Assembly (NCBI GenBank): GCA_052143655.1
Contig: JBKQSL010000278.1
Location: 1-6,500 of the forward strand
From: CAVSUR01 sp052143655
GTDB taxonomy: Bacteria > Actinomycetota > Actinomycetes > Streptosporangiales > Streptosporangiaceae
Direction: 5' to 3'
Length of the DNA: 6,500 bases
Below the pieces are notes generated by a model. It was given only the letters and a program-made list of their open reading frames with translations. It ran no database searches and was not told where the DNA came from. Shown piece by piece: positions 5,296-6,500 of the stretch. Position 1 is the first letter of the stretch; every line of letters starts with the position of its first letter. A program made the translations under genes and the position numbers.

Positions 5296-5967
5296 ATGAC
5301 GGGTCTTTCCCTGGCGCTGGCGAATCTCAAGCCAGGCACGGGCAAGACCACCTCCGCGGTCTGGCTCGCCCACATCTTCGCGCAGGCCGGCAACGCCGTG
5401 CTGCTGGTCGACGCGGACCCCTCCGGGAGCGCGCTCGAATGGTCCGACCTGGCTGCCATGGCGCCTGGGCAGCCGCCGGAGGCGGCGTTCCCGTTCCGGA
5501 TCGTTGCCCTGCCCTCGCGTGAGCTGCATCGCCGCATTCCCGATATCGCGCAGGCCGACGACGTCGTGATCATCGATGCGCCGCAACTGGAGGACCACGC
5601 CGCCATCGCCCGGTCGGCGCTGCGCTACGCTGACGAGATCCTCATCCCGTGCGCCCCCAGCCCGATCGAGATCAACCGCACCTCGCCGGTGCGCGAGGAG
5701 ATCAGCGAGGTCGATGCGGTCCGGGATAGGCCCGCCCGGTCGGCCATCCTGCTCAACCGCTGCGTCACCCGGGCCAACTCGACCGCAGACGCCCGCGAGG
5801 CGCTGGAGGGCCTGGGATACGACGTGCTGCGCACCGCCGTGCCGCGGCTGGAGGTCTACGCGCAGAGCTTCGGCGTGCCGATCCCGGCCACCGGGCGTGA
5901 CCTGTGGCGCCAGGTGGCCAGGGAACTGGCGCAGCGGTGCGCCCCCGTCAGCTCAGTACGGTCATGA
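5296..5967 (+). CDS. ParA-family partition ATPase
   Basis: A 223-residue cytoplasmic P-loop ATPase of the ParA/MinD/Soj group, which drives segregation of DNA through ATP-dependent dimerisation on the nucleoid. The deviant Walker A is KPGTGKTT (12-19) with signature Lys12 and P-loop Lys17; family members usually read KGGxGKTT, so Pro13 is unusual. Walker A' is LLVDADPSGSA (36-46) and Walker B is VVIIDAP (90-96). There is no N-terminal helix-turn-helix, so this is the short plasmid-type (Ib-like) form, which relies on a partner for operator binding. No Shine-Dalgarno precedes the ATG at 5296, so the message may be leaderless. It overlaps the next gene, a ribbon-helix-helix protein, as ATGA, giving a two-gene partition operon. 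It could instead position a protein complex rather than DNA. Confidence 0.9.
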   Translation: MTGLSLALANLKPGTGKTTSAVWLAHIFAQAGNAVLLVDADPSGSALEWSDLAAMAPGQPPEAAFPFRIVALPSRELHRRIPDIAQADDVVIIDAPQLEDHAAIARSALRYADEILIPCAPSPIEINRTSPVREEISEVDAVRDRPARSAILLNRCVTRANSTADAREALEGLGYDVLRTAVPRLEVYAQSFGVPIPATGRDLWRQVARELAQRCAPVSSVRS

Positions 5968-6257
5968 CCGCCGCGCGCCAGCAGCGCAAGGCGCAGATGG
6001 CGGCCGCCGCCGCACGGCGGGCCGAGCCCAGCGCGGAGCCGGCCGGGAAGACCGCGATCCGGTCCAAGCCGGTCCGGATCACCCTCGACCTGAGCCCGGA
6101 ACTGTACCGGCAGCTGATCCAGTGGACCGACGCCGCCGCGGTCGAGCTCAACGTGCCGCGCATCCCGCTGGCCGAGGCGGTGCGGGCCATGATCCGGGTG
6201 ACCGCCGAGCAGCCCGGCGAGGTCCTGGAGCGGCTGCGCCGCGAGCGCGGCCAGTAG
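5964..6257 (+). CDS. Small ribbon-helix-helix protein, probable ParA partner
   Basis: This 97-residue basic protein begins at an ATG overlapping the ParA stop (ATGA, 5964-5967), which decides the start in the absence of a Shine-Dalgarno; an in-frame start at 5904 would overlap parA deeply. Residues 1-34 are a mobile Ala/Arg/Lys-rich tail. Residues 36-44 (PVRITLDLS) look like the DNA-contacting beta strand, 45-62 (PELYRQLIQWTDAAAVEL) helix A and 68-80 (PLAEAVRAMIRVT) helix B of a ribbon-helix-helix fold; the end is charged and helical. In plasmid cassettes such proteins bind the centromere, stimulate ParA through the flexible tail (an Arg finger in ParG and omega) and repress the operon. The basic tail here fits that pattern. 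The fold is inferred from pattern and the partner role from context. Confidence 0.8.
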   Translation: MTAARQQRKAQMAAAAARRAEPSAEPAGKTAIRSKPVRITLDLSPELYRQLIQWTDAAAVELNVPRIPLAEAVRAMIRVTAEQPGEVLERLRRERGQ

Positions 6258-6267
6258 CGCTCGCGGC
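6238..6267 (+). terminator. Strong hairpin straddling the stop of the ribbon-helix-helix gene
   Basis: GCCGCGAGCGC (6238-6248) and GCGCTCGCGGC (6257-6267) are perfect 11-bp complements around an 8-nt loop that includes most of the TAG stop. A second, mutually exclusive stem pairs GGCCGCGC (6265-6272) with GCGCGGCC (6290-6297). One or both probably end the parA operon transcript before clpC. Confidence 0.6.
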
Positions 6268-6312
6268 CGCGCCGGCCTGCCAGGCGCACGCGCGGCCCGC
6301 CCGGCCAGATGA

Positions 6313-6326
6313 CAAGATATATCTTG
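6313..6326. promoter_or_regulatory. Perfect AT-rich 14-bp palindrome at the clpC promoter
   Basis: CAAGATATATCTTG is exactly self-complementary and stands out from the GC-rich surroundings. Its last three bases are part of the likely -35 box of clpC, so a dimeric repressor bound here would block transcription. The shape recalls operators of small winged-helix regulators such as the PadR family, but the binding protein is not known from this sequence. Confidence 0.5.
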
Positions 6327-6351
6327 CGTAATCACCGCTGCGACGTATGTT
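6324..6351 (+). promoter_or_regulatory. Putative clpC promoter
   Basis: TTGCGT (6324-6329) and TATGTT (6346-6351) are separated by 16 nt. The -10 matches TAnnnT and the -35 begins TTG. Transcription would start near 6358, giving a leader of about 45 nt with a clear Shine-Dalgarno. Confidence 0.5.
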
Positions 6352-6387
6352 GGGAACGGCCGGACACGGCCTCCCCGACCGCTCTGT

Positions 6388-6394
6388 GAGGGAG
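6388..6394 (+). promoter_or_regulatory. Ribosome binding site of clpC
   Basis: GAGGGAG ends 8 nt before the ATG at 6403 and fixes the clpC start. Confidence 0.65.
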
Positions 6395-6402
6395 CGACAA
6401 GT

Positions 6403-6500
6403 ATGTTCGAGAGGTTCACCGACCGGGCGCGGCGGGTGGTTGTCCTGGCTCAGGAAGAGGCCAGGATGCTCAACCACAACTACATCGGGACTGAGCACAT
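6403..6500 (+). CDS. clpC: ClpC, ATPase subunit of the Clp protease (5' end only)
   Basis: Only the first 32 codons lie in the window. They begin MFERFTDRARRVVVLAQEEA and end ARMLNHNYIGTEH, the near-invariant start of actinobacterial ClpC, in the N-terminal Clp domain that binds substrates and adaptors. The full protein is a hexameric AAA+ unfoldase with two ATPase modules, about 830-850 residues in this phylum, feeding proteins into the ClpP peptidase in the cytoplasm. The start is supported by a Shine-Dalgarno and by the family N-terminus. The gene has its own promoter and is cut off from the parA operon by hairpins. In many actinobacteria lsr2 lies just upstream of clpC; here the immediate neighbours are a ParA/ribbon-helix-helix pair. 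The gene is truncated only by the window edge. Confidence 0.97.
   Translation, partial: MFERFTDRARRVVVLAQEEARMLNHNYIGTEH

Noticed and set aside
5041..5300. Full replication origin upstream of parA
   Set aside because: Only one DnaA-like box, no Rep gene and no AT-rich unwinding region are visible.
5904..5963. Upstream start for the ribbon-helix-helix protein
   Set aside because: It would overlap parA by 64 nt with no ribosome site; the ATGA overlap at 5964 is the normal arrangement.
6327..6346. Possible ClgR box near the clpC promoter
   Set aside because: CGC and GCG triplets occur at 6336-6342 but with the wrong spacing for the CGC-N5-GCG core.
1..6500. CRISPR array, tRNA, rRNA or insertion sequence
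   Set aside because: No regularly spaced long repeats, no tRNA-like cloverleaf noticed, and no transposase frames or terminal repeats were seen.

Overview
The window is GC-rich, with G or C at most third codon positions. It ends in the first 32 codons of an actinobacterial-type clpC, so it is most likely chromosomal DNA from a high-GC actinomycete. The sequence does not fix the genus.

Layout: (1) 58-612 (+) is an unrecognised 184-residue protein with two apparent domains joined by a basic Pro/Ala linker; a perfect 20-bp inverted repeat follows its stop. (2) 613-1018 has no intact gene. Its minus strand holds the C-terminal half of a VapC-like PIN-domain toxin, broken by an in-frame TGA and lacking its N-terminal part. 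(3) 1019-1348 (+) is a small protein with two membrane segments, and it converges on a membrane protein with a possible PH-like middle (1397-2104, -). A hairpin lies between the two stops. (4) 2364-4123 (-) is a two-gene ABC-2 exporter operon of the DrrAB type: the ATPase comes first, then the permease, with overlapping ATGA stop/start and a strong hairpin terminator. It is divergent from a TetR-family regulator (4219-4998, +). A 26-bp imperfect inverted repeat between them is a good candidate operator, so this is a classic self-contained regulator and efflux pump module. (5) 4999-5295 is a non-coding leader crowded with small inverted repeats, seven copies of ACTGC/GCAGT and one DnaA-box-like 9-mer. 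(6) 5296-5967 and 5964-6257 (+) are a ParA-type ATPase and a small basic ribbon-helix-helix protein with an ATGA overlap, the arrangement of a plasmid-type partition cassette. A strong hairpin straddles the second gene's stop. (7) clpC starts at 6403 behind a promoter whose -35 box touches a perfect AT-rich 14-bp palindrome.

The exporter and its TetR regulator probably work as one unit, with the ligand released from TetR likely being the exported compound. The ParA and ribbon-helix-helix genes probably form a second unit acting on the repeat-rich leader upstream of them. The most novel signal is that leader, a candidate centromere/operator. Next come the palindrome at the clpC promoter and the toxin relic, which suggests that 613-1396 is a decayed accessory segment.
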